In this document: in pieces, positions 13,369 through 28,000 of the stretch | Numbering within the stretch: position 1 is the first letter of the stretch | Layout: each line of letters opens with the position of its first letter | Assembly (NCBI GenBank): GCA_016946835.1 | Contig: JACVTC010000067.1 | Coordinates: 242,501-305,000, forward strand | Source: Neocallimastix lanati (nom. inval.) | Lineage: Eukaryota; Neocallimastigomycota; Neocallimastigomycetes; Neocallimastigales; Neocallimastigaceae | DNA length: 62,500 bases | Reading direction: 5' to 3' | The notes under the pieces: model-generated | What the model was told of the DNA's origin: nothing | Seen by the model: the letters and a program-made list of their open reading frames with translations, nothing else | The model's database searches: none | Translations under genes and position numbers: made by a program

Positions 13369-16300
13369 TTAGTTATTTATTGAAGTTTTAATTGGAACCG
13401 GCCAATAAACAGTACGTTGGAATGGATAGTTCGGTAACTCAATCTTATGAACTGAACATGATTTTTGAGCATTGAATTCTTTCCAATTAATATTTTGTCC
13501 ATTATTGTATTGATTCATAATGAATTGATCAATTAAATTTTTCTTTGTGCCATCAAAGAATTTAATAATATTAAGTGATTGACATCTAGAAATTATATCT
13601 TGATTACCATCCATACTAAAGAGTGTCATGTTCCTACTCTTTTGAATATATTTGTCAACAAAGGATTGATAATTCTTCATTTCATTCATATTTTTCACAA
13701 TGGTAGAAAGATCTTCTAAGGAAAGCATATCTCCCTTCTTGAATTCCTTTTCAATTGATGAAATGAAGACAGTCTTTTTAAATTTTGGTATTTCTTGTTT
13801 TTCATACCATGATGAAATATTATTTTCGATACTTGATTGAATTAATGAAATAGCAGAATTGAGAGATAATCCTCCACTAAGAACTAAACTAATCATTTCA
13901 CCAAATCCAAATCCTCCATATATAATTTTATTACGATTATTCTTTTTCATTACTGATTCCATAAATTATTGTAAACTGTAATAGAAGGAAAGAGTAAAGA
14001 GTTGAGTCATAACATTATCATTTGTATTCTTTTCTTCTATCATCCGTTTTAAGGAAGCATCTTCAACGTTCTTTTGAATCTCAGATTCACAAGTTTCGAA
14101 GGCAGCCTTGAAAATATTTTTAGTAGATAAAAGTTCCTTGACCGTTTCATAGACTTTAGCTGGTATACGAATATTGGAAGCGTTTTCAGCATAAATTTCA
14201 AGATTTTGAGAAATACCACTTCCATTATTAATAACTTTCTTGGTCATAGATTCACTATCATCAATAGTTTTTATTGACTTTTCAAGAGCATTACAAAGTT
14301 TACTTGCATTATTACCACTAACTACAATTCTATAATCGAAATGTTGACGACCATTATTTGAGGTGTAACAGAGATCTTCAATATTTTCTTCATTATCATC
14401 CATGCCTTCAAGGACATTTATATAATTCTCGCATAATTCATTCAAAGCGGCTGGAGTTTTAGCACTAATGGTTAAGATGTGATCTTCCTCACTATCCTTA
14501 TTCTTTTTAACATCCTCCTCCTTTCCATTTTCTGGAATGTATTCTTGAAGAATGATATGAACAATACTACCTTGTAAACCAAAGGAAGATACTTGAGCAA
14601 TACGTGGTTTATTATCGTGCGTTTCCCATGGCATGTTCTTGGTAGCAATTTGAATTGGAACGGAATGAACATCAATTTCTGGATTAAGAGTATTGAAATG
14701 TAAATTCTTTGGAATATATTTATGTTGCATAGCTAAGATGACTTTAGCCATACCAGCTAAACCCGTGACTTCACAAGTATGACCAATATTCGTTTTAACA
14801 CTACCAATTACCAATGGATTTTCTTTGGTATGGCTACCAGCATAAACTTTATTAATGGATTTAGCATTATTAATGGCACCTGGTAAACGAAGAGCCATAC
14901 CAATAACGGCAACTTTTTCAACCATTTTTGTTTCCTTTAATGATTTTGGAATGAACTCTTTCAATTTATAATTGCAACCAATGATATATTTGGCTAAATC
15001 AATGGTAGTACCGTAGTTAAAAAAGGTAGATGGAGAAATTTCTTTTTTAGTTTTTCTATTTAAGATATTAGTTAATTTTCTCGTATTGAGAGAATCAACA
15101 CTATACATCGTGAATGAAGCATTGACATTGAAATCTTCAAAATATGGAGTAGAAGGAATAATTTCCTTAATAAATTCATAAATAATCTTTACAGCTTTCT
15201 GAATTTTATCGTCAATTTCTTCCTAAGATTTTGTAATCTTTGATTCTATACTTTCAGTATCCTTTTCAGTATCTTTTTTAGTGTTTACTTCTGTGTCCTT
15301 TTCAGTAATATTTTTTGTATTATCTTCAGTTTCTTTTTCAATTGAAGTAATATCTTTCTTCTTCTTTTCTGTATCAACTTCTGATTCCGGAGTAGATATG
15401 GATTTCATTTCTTTAATGTTTTCTTCCTCTTCAGTTTCATTTTCATTTTCATTTTCATCTTCATCTTCATCTTCATCTTCCTCAATTTCAGTAATTTCAC
15501 CATTAATAAGTTTTACAATTTTCTTCAAAACATAAGAATATTCTAAACGGGCAACTCTTCTAGCAAGAGAACCTTTACCAGTAACGGGGAATTTTTTACC
15601 ATAGTCAACGACCACAATATTATTGATGGTAAGTTGTTTAGTCCAAATATTTAAACTCTTAGAACTGCTCTCTAAAACACCAAAGATACTATTCCAGGTT
15701 TGTTTTTGAGCAATTTTTCGAAGATAAATTTTTTCCTTTTTAGTTAGACTCTCTGGATTAATAGTATCATCAAATGGTTTTCCATCTTTCATAATAATGT
15801 TAGACCAACCGGTTCAATGAAACAAACTACTTCATTTTGAGTATCATCTAAGAGAAGACAACAATACTTGATATCTTTACAATCTTGAGTAATGGCTTCT
15901 TCAAATGGAAGTGGATTCATCTTTAAACCAGTGGCAAAAGCTAAAACATCATCCGCTCTTGAAACATACTTATATTTTCCTGATTTTGGACTACGAATCC
16001 AAATATCGTTAGTCTTATAGAATCTTAAACCGTCAATCACGGTGAAAAGTTCATCAGTTTCCACATCAGTACGAATACCTGGAAGTGGAGAATCATAGAA
16101 TTCACCCCTTTCAGCTTTTCTAGCATAACCAGAAATCATGAGAGAAGAATGTGTATATAATTCCCCAATATTTGGATTTTTCTCATCTAATGGTTTTAAA
16201 TAGATATCATGCCATGGAACTTTTGTTAAGTAACCTTCTTCTCCTGGAAGCGTTTCGGTTAAAACATCATCGTACATCATTAAACCTGCTTCTGATGAAC

Positions 16301-16496
16301 CATATTTATTAACGATAATAGTATCTAATTCATCCTTAAACCATTTAGCAATTGCTTCACTTAATGGAGATCCACTGACTCCAAAATAAAATTTTTCTCT
16401 AGAGGAAATGAATTCTCTCCAAACTGGACATCTTGGATGATTTTCATCAAATAATCTTTTTATTTCGGTATACTTTAATTTATATATATATATATA

Positions 16497-16547
<51 letters not shown>

Positions 16548-16875
16548 AAATATGTAAATATATAAATATAAATATAATAATATTAGCATTATATTATATA
16601 TAGTATTAATTTTAATTATTAAAATTTTTAAATAATATAAAATAATAATAATAATAATAATAATAATATGAAATATCATACATGGAATGGGAATAATAAA
16701 ACACAGTCCGACTTCGTTTCCATAAGATCATCTAATAAATTTTCTGGAATGAAACCAATATCATATAATTGTTGAGTATGGTAAATGGTTGCACCTCCAT
16801 TGGTAACAGCACTTGAATTAATCCATGAATTACCCATAGTGAAATAAAATGGAATACTATTAAAAATAATTAAAT

Positions 16876-16929
<54 letters not shown>

Positions 16930-16950
16930 GTAATAATAATAATAATAATA

Positions 16951-16990
<40 letters not shown>

Positions 16991-18208
16991 AATTTAGATT
17001 TAATGATAAAATTTATCAGGAAAAAAAAAAATAAAAAAAAAAATTTTTTTTCTCTTATTTTCATATTAAATTTTTTAGGCAGTATTTACTTTGCATAGGT
17101 GCTAAGATAAGGTTTGTTGGAATGAATTAAATAATTTTGGAAGGGTGTAGTATAGGTATGAGCATTAAATGGAACAAACTTCATTTCTAATATTATTATT
17201 ATATATATTAATATAATAAATATTTTTTTTTTTTTGATTAATTTTGATACTTAAATTAATTATATAATTTTTAATCTTTAATTTTTTTTTTTAAAAAAAA
17301 AAAAAAGATACTTTTTATTTAATTAGTAGTTTATATTTACTTGAACATTGTCCATTCTTGATAATAGCTTGAGTAGATGAAGATGTACCGTTAATTAATA
17401 TAATATCTTCTTCTTTACCTTCACGTTTATAACATTTTCCTTCTAATTTAGCTTGAAGAATTTCTTCACAGAAATCCTTTTGATAAATAGAATGCATTAG
17501 TATACCACGAGGACCAGCACTTAAATTTAATTCATCTTCTTTTAATGGTCCCATGGCCAAATCCATTCGCCTCCTTCATCTAATGGTTTTTGTTTTTCAT
17601 CATCATCATATATAATTAAATTTTTATCGTAAAACATCATTCGAATATCGAGCGTTCTAACCCAGAATTGTTTTACATCATTACCTAATTTTGGAGAGAT
17701 GGAAACGACGGTACAACACATGTACCATAACGCAAAACAAATTAATTGATAATGAGGTATAGAACTACTTACAATGGCAACTCTACAAATGGAGGTAAAT
17801 CAAATTTCTTCTTGAGAACATAAGCAGTTGCTTTAACTAAATCACCAAATTGACCAAAATTGATAGTTAACCAAGGAGATGGATAGTCTGGATGAGGTTC
17901 ACCCTTAAATGGTAAACATAAAAGATTTTCTTTGGCAACAATCGCAATATTATCTGTATTTCCATTAAAACGTATATCTAATTTTTCTTGAATAGTTTTT
18001 ACTTTGTAAACTTTTAAACTATAATATCAATAAAAATAAAAATAAAAAAGTAAAAAAAAAAATATTTATATAATTTAACTTAAATAAAAAAGAAAAAAAA
18101 TAATAATAGTAATAATAATAATAATAATTTATATGAATATCATAAATATTATCGCTACCATAACATTATTATATTTATAAACTAGATAAAAAAAAAGAAA
18201 TAACGATA

Positions 18209-18242
<34 letters not shown>

Positions 18243-18454
18243 TATTAATATTATAAATATTATCACCACTACCATAACGTTATTAAATTTATAAAATCAT
18301 AATAACAAAATAAAATAATAATAATAATAAAAATAATATATTTAATCTATTATTATTATTATCATTATATAAACTTACGTATCAGGACTTTCCCCATGAT
18401 AAAAAATGTCAGCTTCATCTATAGTTTTATCACTCCTATCAAAAGCTCTATCCA

Positions 18455-18455
<1 letters not shown>
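13369..18455 (-). pseudogene. Copy 1: adenylation-ACP-ketosynthase gene, decayed
   Basis: Exons align one-to-one with the intact copy at 39-45.5 kb: 18455-18379, 18018-17341, 17186-17090 (97 nt), 16856-16682 (175 nt) and 16472-13369. Breaks seen are frameshifts near 17785 and 17549 (A domain) and near 15811; a TAG at 15223-15225 just before the carrier domain, where the intact copy has a Gln codon; and a TAA at 13966-13968 in the AT-like region. A deletion of about 920 nt, in frame, joins near 14856. It removes most of the KS including the DTACS cysteine and HGTGT histidine, while NIGHT survives. The carrier motif MYSVDSL and the C-terminal GGFGFGE and LPNYPFQRTVYWP remain readable. Six independent lesions make a functional full-length product implausible, though shorter transcripts could exist. 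Intron 3 carries a (TAA)n expansion (16879-16988). Confidence 0.9.
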
Positions 18456-18492
<37 letters not shown>

Positions 18493-18711
18493 TTCTTAAA
18501 TAAATTATTATTTTATGTTATAATTGATTGTTGTTATTTACAAGTTAATATATTGTCTTATTACTTTATTATAATTATTTCATGTATATCAATTTTTCTT
18601 GTTATATAAAATTTAATTCATTTTTATTGTTTTTTTATTTATATTTGGTAATAATATTTTATTAATATAAAAAAACAATTTTAATTATGATATAAAATTA
18701 TAGTTCTTAAA

Positions 18712-18769
<58 letters not shown>

Positions 18770-20030
18770 GACGTAGTTTTATTTAAAAATTTTAAATAAA
18801 AATGAAAGAATTATTGTTCTTTATCTTTTCAATTTACTTTTAAAAAATTTAAAAAAATAATAATAATAATAGTATTAAAATAATTAAAAATAAAAATAAT
18901 TATTAAAAGTTACAGAAGATTATGTACACTTTATATTAGAATTAGAAAAAAAAAAAAAATTTTTTTTTTTTATTAAATGAAAATTCCAGTTAATATTAAA
19001 TAAAAGTATAAATTTAACTATATATAAAAAAAAAAAAAATTAAATGAAATTTAATTAATATATAGTATTAATTAATAATAAATTTAAAATATAATTTTAT
19101 ATTCCAAAAAAAAAATATCTATATGAAATTAAATCTAAAAATCATTTAAACTTTAAAAAAGGCTTTTTTTCTTTTTTTTTTTTATAGTGAAATTTAATTT
19201 ATTCCATTATGAACTATAATAATCATAAAAAATAATTAGATATTAAATAAAATAGTATATATATATATTTTTTATGTGATATTTACATATTTTTATTGGT
19301 GTATTAATTGATATTATTCCTTTATCATCAATAATTATAATACTAATTAAAAGTATAAATTATGAATAAAAAAGAAAAAAAATATGAAAACTGTTTTTAG
19401 TTATATAATTAAATTATAGTTACTAAATTGAATTACACAGAAACTTTAATAATAATAAAAAAGAAGAAAGAAAATACAAAAAGAGTTTGTTTGAGTATTA
19501 GCTTTCTGCTTATAAATTTATTTATTTAAATTTAATAATATAAAAAAAATAATAATAATAATAATTTCAAAAAGGATAATAATAATAATAATAATCCTTT
19601 GAATCATAAAATTTAATTATTAAATATTCATAATAATAATAATAATAACAAATAATTAATAAATGATTTGATAAGTGATTTAATTTGATTTTTAATAATA
19701 ATTAACAAATTAATTATTATTTTGAATAAAAATATTTAATTTGTGTAATAGTGGATTAATTTTTTAATTAAAACCCAAAAAGTCCAAAAAAAAAAATCAA
19801 ATTAAAAATTATACAAACGTAACAAAGAATAAAAGCTTAATAAATAATATTTTCATATTTAGTGTATAATCATAATATTAATATATTTCATTATATTAAA
19901 TATTTTAATTTATATACTTCATGTTTGCTATAAAACTTTAAAAATAATAGTAATAATAAAAACTTTTTTTTTAATTTTTTTTTTTTAAAAAAAAAGTATT
20001 ATATAATAAATGAATTACATTGCTTAGTGA
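18456..20030. other. AT-rich intergenic DNA upstream of copy 1
   Basis: There is no credible coding signal on either strand. It holds a (TA)n run at about 18730-18770 and (AAT)n tracts. A potential hairpin lies at about 19566-19605, where TTCAAAAAGGAT faces ATCCTTTGAA across an (AAT)n loop. A dispersed promoter for copy 1 may lie near 18456-18600, but no motif decides it. Confidence 0.45.
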
Positions 20031-20039
20031 ATTTTTTCA

Positions 20040-21040
20040 TTTTCCTTTGATGGAAAAATAAATGATTTCTGAATTATCTTCACCTGATTCTTCATAGAGT
20101 TCTTGTGAAATTAAATCGATTTTTAATTAGGTTCAGAATCAAATAAGAGAAAAGCTCTCTTAATAATAGCTTTAATAGTATTATTTAATTCATTTTTTCT
20201 AATAGTTCTTTTTACCTTGCTTCCAAGCCATTCCATAATTAAGATTAGTATACATATGTCCATTACAATATCCAAAGCAACCTTCAGAATCTCACCCCCA
20301 ACCTCCAATGGTTTTTTTTGGAATGAACGTTCAAATTGATTTCTTTTTTTAAAGTAAATTATTTCTTAAGTATAATGAGTGCCCCTAAAATATAGATGAT
20401 TCCAATTCTATAGTTTCCAGGTTATTAGCCTCATTATTTTGAAAAATTAAATTTAACTTAGCTAAAGTATCTGAATGACTTTTTCTTTTTAATGATTTTA
20501 ATTTTTTTTTCCTATCATTTCCTTTGTCTCCATTAATGGCTTTCCTATTTTATTACCATAAAAACTATTTATACCATTATTGGGAAAAGAAATATAACCC
20601 TAATGAATTAATATAGAATCTAATTATTTTTTATTTAACCACTCCTTGATATATAACTTAATTCTTTTTTTGTAATTTCAATTTCCAAATTTTATCTGTC
20701 AGAAAGACTTTTAAATAAAACAAATATATATCCTATACTTCTTTTCTTTTATCTCTATTTTTGATTAATATCTTTAATATCATTAATATATAATTCATTT
20801 TTCATTCGTTTTTTTCTTATCATTTTGCTCTTCTTCTTCTTCTTTTTTTTCGTTTCAATAATCATTTTTAAAAATTTTGAAAAAGTTAATTTCTTTGATA
20901 ATAAACTTCCTCCAAGTACTTTTTCTTATCCTTTAAAATATTTTCAATTCTACCTTTGATAATTGCAATTAATAATCTTATATTATTATCATATATCTCT
21001 TGAACTCTTTCAAACTCCTCTTTATCGTTTTTTTTTTTTT
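20040..21040 (-). pseudogene. Decayed coding relic, family not identified
   Basis: This kilobase is richer in mixed sequence than its flanks and reads like protein in interrupted pieces on the minus strand. Examples are NDKEEFERVQEIYDNN and RLLIAIIKGRIENIL near 21010-20930, and a stretch ending in SHSDTLAKLNLIFQNNEANN near 20490-20430. Another piece, DLISQELYEESGEDNSE, lies near 20120-20065. Stops and frame changes separate them. I do not recognise the family. It could be a relic of a host gene or of a multi-exon gene whose exons I have not joined correctly. Confidence 0.35.
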
Positions 21041-21339
21041 TTTTTTAAATTTTTTTTATATAAGACATCAAATTTGGTATTAAACGAAAAATTTTTGTTT
21101 ATTCATAATTCATACCACATAAAAATATACGTACGTACATAATTTAGTAATGTTTCATAATACATACTAATTTATGTTCAATATTGCAAAGAAATTTTAT
21201 GAATAGTTAATTTTTTATCTTTTTAAAATATTTTACTTCTTGTTTAAATTGATTAGAAAGTTTTATATATAAATATATATATATAATAAATATTATTTAT
21301 TTTTTTATCAAAAATATATATGTATATATATAATAAGTT

Positions 21340-21932
21340 TAATAATAATAATAACAATAATAATAATAATAATAATAGTTTTATAAATTACAACCTATGT
21401 TAAATAGTTCAAAAGATAATAAATAGTTTCTACAGACGACAAAAGTAATAAATTTTTTTAGGTCCAAATGTTTTTTTTTTTTTTTTTTTTTTCAAAAAAT
21501 TTAAGTTCCAACAATTTTAAGTTCCAAAAAATTTTAAAATCCAAAAAATTTTAGTTTCAAAAAATCAATAATAATAATAATATTGTTATTATTATTAATT
21601 ATAATTCTATGTTATAGTTCCAAAAATAATAGAAAGTTACTGAAGTCGACAATAATAATAAATTTTTTTAGGTCCAAAAGCTGTTTTTCCAAAAAATTTA
21701 AGTTCCAAAAAAAATTTAGTTTCAAAAAATTCATTAATTATAATAATAATAATAATAATACATAATTTTATAAATTACAATCTTATGTTAATTAGTTCCA
21801 AAAATACTAAAAGGTTTCTGAAGAAGAAAATAATAATAAATTTTTTTATGTCCAAAAGTTCTTTTTCAAAAAATAAAAGTTCCAACATTTTTAAATTCCA
21901 AAAAAGTTTAGCTCATAAAAATCAATAATAAC

Positions 21933-21966
<34 letters not shown>

Positions 21967-22108
21967 GTTTTATAAATTACAATTCTATGTTAAGTAGTTC
22001 CAAAATAATAAAAAATTTCCAAAGACGACAATAATAATAAATTTTTTATGTCCAAAAGTTGTTTTTCCAAAAATTTTAAGTTCCAATAAATTTTAGTTTT
22101 AAAAAATC

Positions 22109-22143
<35 letters not shown>

Positions 22144-22344
22144 TAATTATAATTCTATGTTATATAGTTACAAAAATAATAAAAAGTTACTGAAGACAAC
22201 AAAAGTGATAAATTTTTTTTAGGTCCAAAAGTTGTTTTTCCAAAAAAAATTAAGTTCCAAAAGAAATTTAGTTTCAAAAAATCAATAATAATAATCCAAA
22301 AATTTAAGTTCCAAAAATTTTTAGTTTCAAAAAATCCATTAATT

Positions 22345-22384
<40 letters not shown>

Positions 22385-22877
22385 GTTTTATAAGTTACAA
22401 TTCTATATTAAATAGTTCCAAAAATAATAAAATGTTTCTAAAAAAGAAAATAATAATAAAATTTTTTTAAAGTCCAAAAAGTTGTTTTTCCAAAATATTT
22501 AAGTTCCAAAAAAATTTTAGTTTCAGAAAATTCATTAATTATAATAATAATAATAATAAATAATTTTATAAATTACAATTCTATGTTAAATAGTTCCAAA
22601 ATAATAAAAAATTTCTAAAGACGACATTAATAATAAAATTTTTTATGTCCAAAAGCTGTTTTTCCAAAAAATTTAAGTTCCAATATTAATAATAATAATA
22701 TTATTATTATTATTATAAATTATAATTTTATGATATATAGTTCCAAAAATAATAGAAAGTTACTGAATTCGTCAATAATAATAAATTTTTTTAGGTCCTA
22801 AAGTTCTTTTTCAAAAAATAAAAGTTCCAACATTTTTAAATTCCAAAAAATTTTAGCTCAAAAAAATCAATAATAAC

Positions 22878-22950
<73 letters not shown>

Positions 22951-24046
22951 GTTTTATAAATTACAATTCTATGTTAAGTAGTTCCAAAATAATGAAAAGT
23001 TACTGAAGACGACAATAATAATAAACTTTTTTATGTCCAAAAGTTGTTTTTCCAAAAAATTTAAGTTCCAATATTAATAACATTATTATTATTATAAATT
23101 ATAATTTTATGATATATATATATATAGTTCAAAAGATAATAAAAAGTTACTGAAGACGACAAAAGTAATAAGTTTTTTTAGGTCCAAAAGTTCTTTTTCA
23201 AAAAATAAAAGTTCCAACATTTTAAATTCCAAAAAATTTTAGCTCAAAAATATCAATAATAACAATAATAATAATAATAATAATAATAATAGTTTTATAA
23301 ATTACAATTCTATGTTAAGTAGTTCCAAAATAATGAAAAGTCACTGAAGACGACAATAATAATAAACTTTTTTATGTCCAAAAGTTGTTTTTCCAAAAAA
23401 TTTAAGTTCCAATATTAATAACATTATTATTATTATTATTAATTATAATTCTATGTTATAGTTCCAAAAATAATAAAAAGTTACTGAAGTTGACAATAAT
23501 AATAAAAATTTTTAGGTCCAAAAGTTCTTTTTCAGAAAATTTAAGTTCCAATATTAATAATAATAATATTATTATTATAAATTATAATTATATGTTATAT
23601 AGTCCCAAAAATAATAGAAAGTTACTGAAGTCGACAATAATAATATATTTTTTTAGGTCCAAAAGTTGTTTTTCCAAAATATTTTAAGTTCCAAAAATTT
23701 TAGTATAAAAAATTCAAAAATAAAAATAGCAACAGTTTTATAAATTATAATTCTATGTTAAATAGTTCCATACTAATGAGAAATTACTGAAGACAACAAT
23801 AATAATAAATCTTTTATGTCTAAAAGTTGTTTTTCCAAAAAATTTAAGTTCCAATAAAATTTAGTTTCCAAAAATCAATAATAATAACATTATTATTATT
23901 ATTATTAATTATAATTCTATGTTATATAGTTCCAAAAAATAATAAAAAGTTACTGAAGACGACAAAAGTAATAAATTTTTTTATGTCCAAAAGTTGTTTT
24001 TTCAAAAAATTTAAATTCCAAAAAAAAAATTTAGTTTCAAAAAATC

Positions 24047-24098
<52 letters not shown>

Positions 24099-24717
24099 GA
24101 TTTTATAAATTACAATTCTATGTTAAATAGTTCCAAAATAATAAAAAATTTCTAAAGACGACATTAATAATAAATTTTTTATGTCCAAAAGTTGTTTTTC
24201 CAAAAATTTTAAGTTCCAAATAAATTTTAGCTTTAAAAAAATTTAATAATAATAATAATATTTTACAAATTATTATACATGTTAAATAGTTCAAAAGATA
24301 ATAAAAAGTTTCTATAGACGACGAAATTAATAAATTTTTTTATGTCCAAATCTTTTTTTTTCAAAAAATTTAAGTTCCGGCAAATTTAAGTTCCAAAAAA
24401 TTTTAGTATAAAAAAATTCAATAATAAAAATAACAACAGTTTTATAAATTACAATTCTATGTTAAATAGTTCCAAAATAATAAAAAATTTCTAAAGACGA
24501 CATTAATAATAAATTTTTTTATGTCCAAAAGTTGTTTTTCCAAAAAATTTAAGTTCAATAAAATTTAGTTTCCAAAAATCAATAATAATAACATTATTAT
24601 TATTATTAATTATAATTCTATGTTATAGTTCCAAAAATAATAAAAAGTTACTGAAATTAACAATAATAATAAAATTTTTTAGGTCCAAAAGCTGTTTTTC
24701 CAAAAAATTAAAGTTCC

Positions 24718-24761
<44 letters not shown>

Positions 24762-24962
24762 AAATTATAATTCTATGTTATATAGTTACAAAAATAATAA
24801 AAAGTTACTGAAGACAACAAAAGTGATAAATTTTTTTTAGGTCCAAAAGTTGTTTTTCCAAAAAAAATTAAGTACCAAAAGAAATTTAGTTTCAAAAAAT
24901 CAATAATAATAATCCAAAAATTTAAGTTCCAAAAATTTTTAGTTTCAAAAAATCCATTAATT

Positions 24963-25001
<39 letters not shown>

Positions 25002-25139
25002 TATAATAATAATTATAATAATAATAATAATAATAATAATAATTATAATAATAATTATAATAATAATAATAATAATAATAATAATTATAATAATAATTAT
25101 AATAATAATAATAATAATAATAATAATTATAATAATAAT

Positions 25140-25173
<34 letters not shown>

Positions 25174-25631
25174 GCTTTATAAGTTACAATTCTATATTAA
25201 ATAGTTCCAAAAATAATAAAATGTTTCTAAAAAAGAAAATAATAATAAAATTTTTTTAAAGTCCAAAAAGTTGTTTTTCCAAAATATTTAAGTTCCAAAA
25301 AAATTTTAGTTTCAGAAAATTCATTAATTATAATAATAATAATAATAAATAATTTTACAAATTACAATTCTATGTTAAATAGTTCCAAAATAATAAAAAA
25401 TTTCTAAAGACGACATTAATAATAAATTTTTTTATGTCCAAAAGTTGTTTTTCCAAAAAATTTAAGTTCAATAAAATTTAGTTTCCAAAAATCAATAATA
25501 ATAACATTATTATTATTATTAATTATAATTCTATGTTATAGTTCCAAAAATAATAAAAAGTTACTGAAATTAACAATAATAATAAAATTTTTTAGGTCCA
25601 AAAGCTGTTTTTCCAAAAAATTAAAGTTCCA

Positions 25632-25678
<47 letters not shown>

Positions 25679-25878
25679 AATTATAATTCTATGTTATATA
25701 GTTACAAAAATAATAAAAAGTTACTGAAGACAACAAAAGTGATAAATTTTTTTTAGGTCCAAAAGTTGTTTTTCCAAAAAAAATTAAGTTCCAAAAGAAA
25801 TTTAGTTTCAAAAAATCAATAATAATAATCCAAAAATTTAAGTTCCAAAAATTTTTAGTTTCAAAAAATCCATTAATT

Positions 25879-25914
<36 letters not shown>

Positions 25915-26010
25915 TATAATAATAATTATAATAATAATAATAATAATAATAATAATTATAATAATAATTATAATAATAATAATAATAATAATAATAATTA
26001 TAATAATAAT

Positions 26011-26047
<37 letters not shown>

Positions 26048-26349
26048 GTTTTATAAGTTACAATTCTATATTAAATAGTTCCAAAAATAATAAAATGTTT
26101 CTAAAAAAGAAAATAATAATTAAATTTTTTTAAAGTCCAAAAAGTTGTTTTTCCAAAATATTTAAGTTCCAAAAAAATTTTAGTTTCAGAAAATTCATTA
26201 ATTATAATAATAATAGTAATAAATAATTTTACAAATTACAATTCTATGTTAAATAGTTCCAAAATAATAAAAAATTTCTAAAGACGACATTAATAATAAA
26301 CTTTTTTATTTCCAAAAGCTTTTTTTCCAAAAAATTTAAGTTCCAATAT

Positions 26350-26382
<33 letters not shown>

Positions 26383-26544
26383 AAATTATAATTTTATGAT
26401 ATATAGTTCCAAAAATAATAGAAAGTTACTGAAGTCGACAATAATAATATATTTTTTTAGGTCCAAAAGTTCTTTTGCAAAAAATAAAAACTCCATCAAT
26501 TTTAAATTCCAATTAAATTTTAGCTCAAAAAAATCAATAATAAC

Positions 26545-26616
<72 letters not shown>

Positions 26617-28000
26617 TTTTATAAATTACATTTCTATGTTAAATAGTTCCAAAATAATAAAAAATTTCTAAAGACAACAGTAATAATATAAGTTTTTTTT
26701 TAAGTCCAAAAGTTCTTTTTCAAAAAATAAAAGTTCTAACATTTTTAAATTCCAAAAAATTTTAGTTTCAAAATATTCATTAATTATAATAATAATAATA
26801 AAAATAATAATAATAAATAATTTTATAAATTACGTTTCTATGTTAAATAATTCCAAACTAATGAGAAATTACTGAAGTCGACAATAATAATAAATTTTTT
26901 TAGGTCCAAAAGTTCTTTTACAAAAAATAAAAACTCCATCAATTTTAAATTCCAATTAAATTTTAGTTTTAAAAAAAAACAATAATAATAATAATAATAT
27001 TTTACAAATTATTATACATGTTAAATAGTTCCAAAATAATAAAAAATTTCTAAAGACGACATTAATAATAAATTTTTTTATGTCCAAAAGTTGTTTTTCA
27101 AAAAATTTAAGTTATAACAATTTTAATTTCCAAATAAATTTTAGTTTTAAAAAAATTCAATAATAATAATATTATTATTATTACTATAAATTATAATTCT
27201 ATGCTATATAGTTCCAAAAATGATAAAATGTTTCTAAAAAAGACAATAATAATAAATTTTTTTAAGTCCAAAAGTTATTTTTCAAAAAATAAAAGTTCTA
27301 ACATTTTTAAATTCCAAAAAATTTTAGTTCAAAAAAATTAATAATAACAATAATAATAATAATAATTGTTAAGTAGTTCCAAAATAATGAAAAGATACTG
27401 AAGACGACAATAATAATAAATTTTTTTAGGTCCAAAAGTTCTTTTGCAAAAAATAAAAGCTCCAACAATTTTAAATTCCAAATAAATTTTAGTTTTAAAA
27501 AGAATCAATAATAATAATAACATCTTACAAACTATTATACATGTTATATAGTTCAAAAGATAATAAAAAGTTTCTATAGACGACAAAAGTAATACATTTT
27601 TTTAGGTCCAAATGTTTTTTTTTTTTCAAAAAATTTAAGTTCTAACAATTTTAATAAAAATAGTAACAATTTTATAAATTACAATTCTATGTTAAATAGT
27701 TCCAAAATAATAAAAAATTTCTAAAGACGACAATAATAATAAATTTTTTTAAGTCCAAAAGTTATTTTTCAAAAAATAAAAGTTCTAACATTTTTAAATT
27801 CCAAAAAATTTTAGTTCAAAAAAATTAATAATAACAATAATAATAATAATAATTGTTAAGTAGTTCCAAAATAATGAAAAGATACTGAAGACGACAATAA
27901 TAATAAATTTTTTTAGGTCCAAAAGTTCTTTTTCAAAAAATAAAAGTTCCAAAATTTTTTAATTCCAAAAAATTTTAGCTCAAAAAAATCAATAATAATA
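21340..28000. repeat. Degenerate satellite-like repeat block, left part
   Basis: Dozens of diverged units, spaced roughly 170-250 bp, share an ordered set of tags: TTATAAATTACAATTCTATG, AGTTCCAAAA(A)TAATAAAAAG, the less AT-rich core ACTGAAGACGACAA, AATAATAAATTTTTTTAGG, TCCAAAAGTTGTTTTTCC, TTTAAGTTCCAA, TTTTAG(TTTC/CTC)AAAAA and TCAATAATAAT. Each unit ends in an (AAT)n stretch of variable length. Units are all in the same orientation. No transposase, RT or terminal inverted repeats accompany them. Short open frames with a recurring SSKNNRKLLK peptide come from the unit itself and are not treated as genes. Confidence 0.85.
24491..26278. repeat. Tandem duplication of a segment of about 913 bp in the satellite block
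   Basis: The segment starting at 24491 is repeated starting at 25404, 913 bases later, with near-identical order and sequence. Both copies carry the distinctive ACAACAAAAGTGATAAA variant and an unusual (TAA)n tract broken by regular AATTATAAT units. Length differences are mainly in that tract. An older relative of part of this segment lies at about 22150-22560. Confidence 0.75.

Noticed and set aside
19566-19605. Hairpin resembling a transcription terminator
   Set aside because: It is an isolated short stem with an (AAT)n loop, far from any gene end, in a eukaryotic context where this terminator type is not expected.
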